This document shows positions 13,579 to 14,721 of a stretch of 14,721 nucleotides of DNA, piece by piece. The position numbers and the translations under genes are program-made. Position 1 is the first letter of the stretch; each line of letters starts with the position of its first letter. Origin of the DNA: Burkholderiales bacterium (GTDB lineage Bacteria; Pseudomonadota; Gammaproteobacteria; Burkholderiales; Chitinimonadaceae); contig JAFAKZ010000201.1 of NCBI GenBank assembly GCA_019234745.1, positions 1 to 14,721 of the forward strand, given 5' to 3'. The notes beneath the pieces are model-generated. The model was not told where the DNA came from. It saw only the letters and a list, made by a program, of their open reading frames with translations, and searched no databases.

Positions 13579-14117
13579 TGAAGATCGACCGCATCCACCA
13601 CGTCGCCTACCGCTGCAAGGACGCCAAGGAAACGGTGCTTTGGTACCAGAAGATGCTGAAGATGGATTTCGTGCTGGCCATCGCCGAGGACTTCGTGCCC
13701 TCGACCAAGGCGCCGGACCCATATATGCACATCTTCATGGACGCCGGTAACGGCAACGTGCTCGCCTTCTTCGAGCTGCCCACGCAGCCGGAGATGGGGC
13801 GCGATCCGAACACGCCGGCCTGGGTGCAGCATATCGCCTTCAAGGTGAAGGACCGCGAAGAACTGCTGGCGTACAAGGCGCACCTGGAAGAAAACGGCGT
13901 GGACGTGCTGGGCGTGACCGACCATGGTGCCTTCCATTCCATCTATTTCTTCGACCCGAACGGCCACCGCCTGGAGCTGGCCTGCCCGGACCCGGACGAA
14001 GCCAACATCCTCAAGCGTCTCGACTCGGTGAAGTGGGACATGCTGGAAGAATGGTCGCGCACCAAGCGCGCGCCCAAGCACGCCGCCTTCCTGCACGAAA
14101 AGGAATTCGGGAACTAA
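13578..14117 (+). CDS. VOC-superfamily protein (glyoxalase/extradiol-dioxygenase fold) in the hpd-phhA operon
   Basis: A 179-residue protein with one pair of VOC (beta-alpha-beta3) modules. Metal-site residues expected for the family are present, numbering from M1 at 13578: H8 in IHHVAYRCKD, E66 in LAFFELP, H85 in WVQHIAFKVKD, and E133 in PNGHRLELACP. A C-terminal tail (ILKRLDSVKWDMLEEWSRTK and on) extends beyond the fold. The superfamily includes glyoxalases, extradiol dioxygenases, epimerases and resistance proteins; I cannot name the reaction. Its position between hpd and phhA, with a 1-base overlap to hpd, argues for a role in aromatic amino acid breakdown. Two ATGs (13575, 13578) are possible; GGAGA at 13566-13570 fits the second better. 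It is not the usual homogentisate dioxygenase, which is a cupin. Confidence 0.82.
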   Translation: MKIDRIHHVAYRCKDAKETVLWYQKMLKMDFVLAIAEDFVPSTKAPDPYMHIFMDAGNGNVLAFFELPTQPEMGRDPNTPAWVQHIAFKVKDREELLAYKAHLEENGVDVLGVTDHGAFHSIYFFDPNGHRLELACPDPDEANILKRLDSVKWDMLEEWSRTKRAPKHAAFLHEKEFGN

Positions 14118-14124
14118 GGCCATG

Positions 14125-14721
14125 ATGAGCACCGCACAAACCACCGAACGCGAGAAGCACGGCCTCGCTGCAGGTGATGCCTGTCAGCCGCAAAACCCTG
14201 ACTGGACCATCGACCAGGGCTGGGATAACTACTCGGCCGAAGAACACGGCGTGTGGCGCACGCTGTTCGAGCGCCAGACCAAGCTCTTGCCCGGTCGCGC
14301 CTGCGACGCCTTCGTCAAGGGCATGGAATCGCTACCCATCGGCCCGGAAGAAATTCCGGACTTCCGCAAGCTGTCGGAAGTAATGATGCGCCACACGGGC
14401 TGGCAGGTCGTGGCCGTACCGGGCCTGGTGCCGGACGATGTGTTCTTCGACCACCTGGCCAACCGCCGCTTCCCGGCCGGCAACTTCATCCGCAAGCCGC
14501 ATGAGCTGGATTACCTGGAAGAGCCGGACGTGTTCCACGACGTGTTCGGCCACGTGCCCATGCTGATGAACCCCGTGTTCGCCGACTATATCCAGGCCTA
14601 CGGCGCGGGCGGCTTGAAGGCACAGAAGCTCGGTGCGCTGAAGAATCTGGCGCGCGTGTACTGGTACACGGTGGAGTTTGGTCTGGTCGAGCAGCCCGAT
14701 GGCCTGCGCATCTACGGCGCC
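14125..14721 (+). CDS. phhA: Phenylalanine 4-monooxygenase, N-terminal two thirds (runs off the window)
   Basis: The frame is open from ATG 14125 to the last base, giving 199 residues of an enzyme that is usually near 300. It hydroxylates phenylalanine to tyrosine with oxygen and tetrahydrobiopterin (or a related pterin) at a non-haem iron. The iron ligands are all inside the visible part: H138 and H143 in DVFHDVFGHVPML and E184 in VYWYTVEFGL, the same residue numbers as in the Chromobacterium violaceum enzyme. The N-terminal DNYSAEEHGVWRTLFERQ and the GNFIRKPHELDYLEEPDVFH block are family hallmarks. Bacterial members lack the regulatory ACT domain, and none is visible here. The gene follows the VOC gene by 7 bases; of two adjacent ATGs (14122, 14125) the second is better spaced from AAGG (14116-14119). 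It supplies tyrosine for Hpd, so the operon has a coherent Phe/Tyr degradation role. Confidence 0.96.
   Translation, partial: MSTAQTTEREKHGLAAGDACQPQNPDWTIDQGWDNYSAEEHGVWRTLFERQTKLLPGRACDAFVKGMESLPIGPEEIPDFRKLSEVMMRHTGWQVVAVPGLVPDDVFFDHLANRRFPAGNFIRKPHELDYLEEPDVFHDVFGHVPMLMNPVFADYIQAYGAGGLKAQKLGALKNLARVYWYTVEFGLVEQPDGLRIYGA

Noticed and set aside
12334..13722. A 462-codon open frame on the minus strand
   Set aside because: It is antisense to hpd, whose iron ligands and signature are intact. The product has the biased composition of an antisense frame and no start signal.

Overview
The window is about 14.7 kb of GC-rich (roughly 62-65% by eye) bacterial chromosome with tightly packed genes on both strands. 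The gene content and style suggest a betaproteobacterium, probably in or near the Neisseriales/Chromobacterium-type lineages. The best single hint is the terminal phenylalanine hydroxylase: its iron ligands fall at residues 138, 143 and 184, the same numbers as in the Chromobacterium violaceum enzyme. Several lone periplasmic solute-binding proteins and palindromic intergenic repeats fit that picture. The lineage is an inference. I see no plasmid, phage, transposase, rRNA, tRNA or CRISPR locus.

Layout. (1) 1-326: end of a LytTR-type response regulator. (2) 327-686: a gene-free stretch with two REP-like GC-rich hairpins in inverted orientation. (3) 687-1787: a PotF-like polyamine-binding protein closed by a strong terminator (1801-1830). 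(4) 1884-2864: an AT-rich, LprI-like secreted protein with composition unlike its neighbours. (5) 2915-4928, minus strand: an AraC-type HTH protein fused to a GyrI-like domain, and a LysR regulator, separated by a perfect 30-bp inverted repeat. (6) 5031-7659, plus strand: GNAT acetyltransferase, dapA, ddl. (7) 7818-9383: a large protein with a PilZ-like C-terminal part. (8) 9396-11807: three small secreted solute-binding proteins, two coupled on the minus strand and one divergent, with no transporter genes. (9) 11813-14721: an Lrp/AsnC regulator divergent from hpd - VOC protein - phhA, an aromatic amino acid catabolic operon whose last gene runs off the window.

How the genes work together. 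The clearest functional unit is at the right end. PhhA makes tyrosine from phenylalanine, an aminotransferase not seen here would give 4-hydroxyphenylpyruvate, and Hpd converts that to homogentisate. The divergent Lrp-type gene and a palindrome in the shared intergenic region suggest local control. The VOC protein between hpd and phhA is unassigned and is the most interesting unknown of the pathway. DapA and Ddl supply two cell-wall precursors (the diaminopimelate/lysine branch and D-Ala-D-Ala). No complete novel multi-gene system is evident. The main points of interest are the internal ribosome-binding site inside the AraC-GyrI fusion, the nested inverted repeats, the VOC protein, the dapA-ddl pairing, and the AT-rich LprI-like gene.
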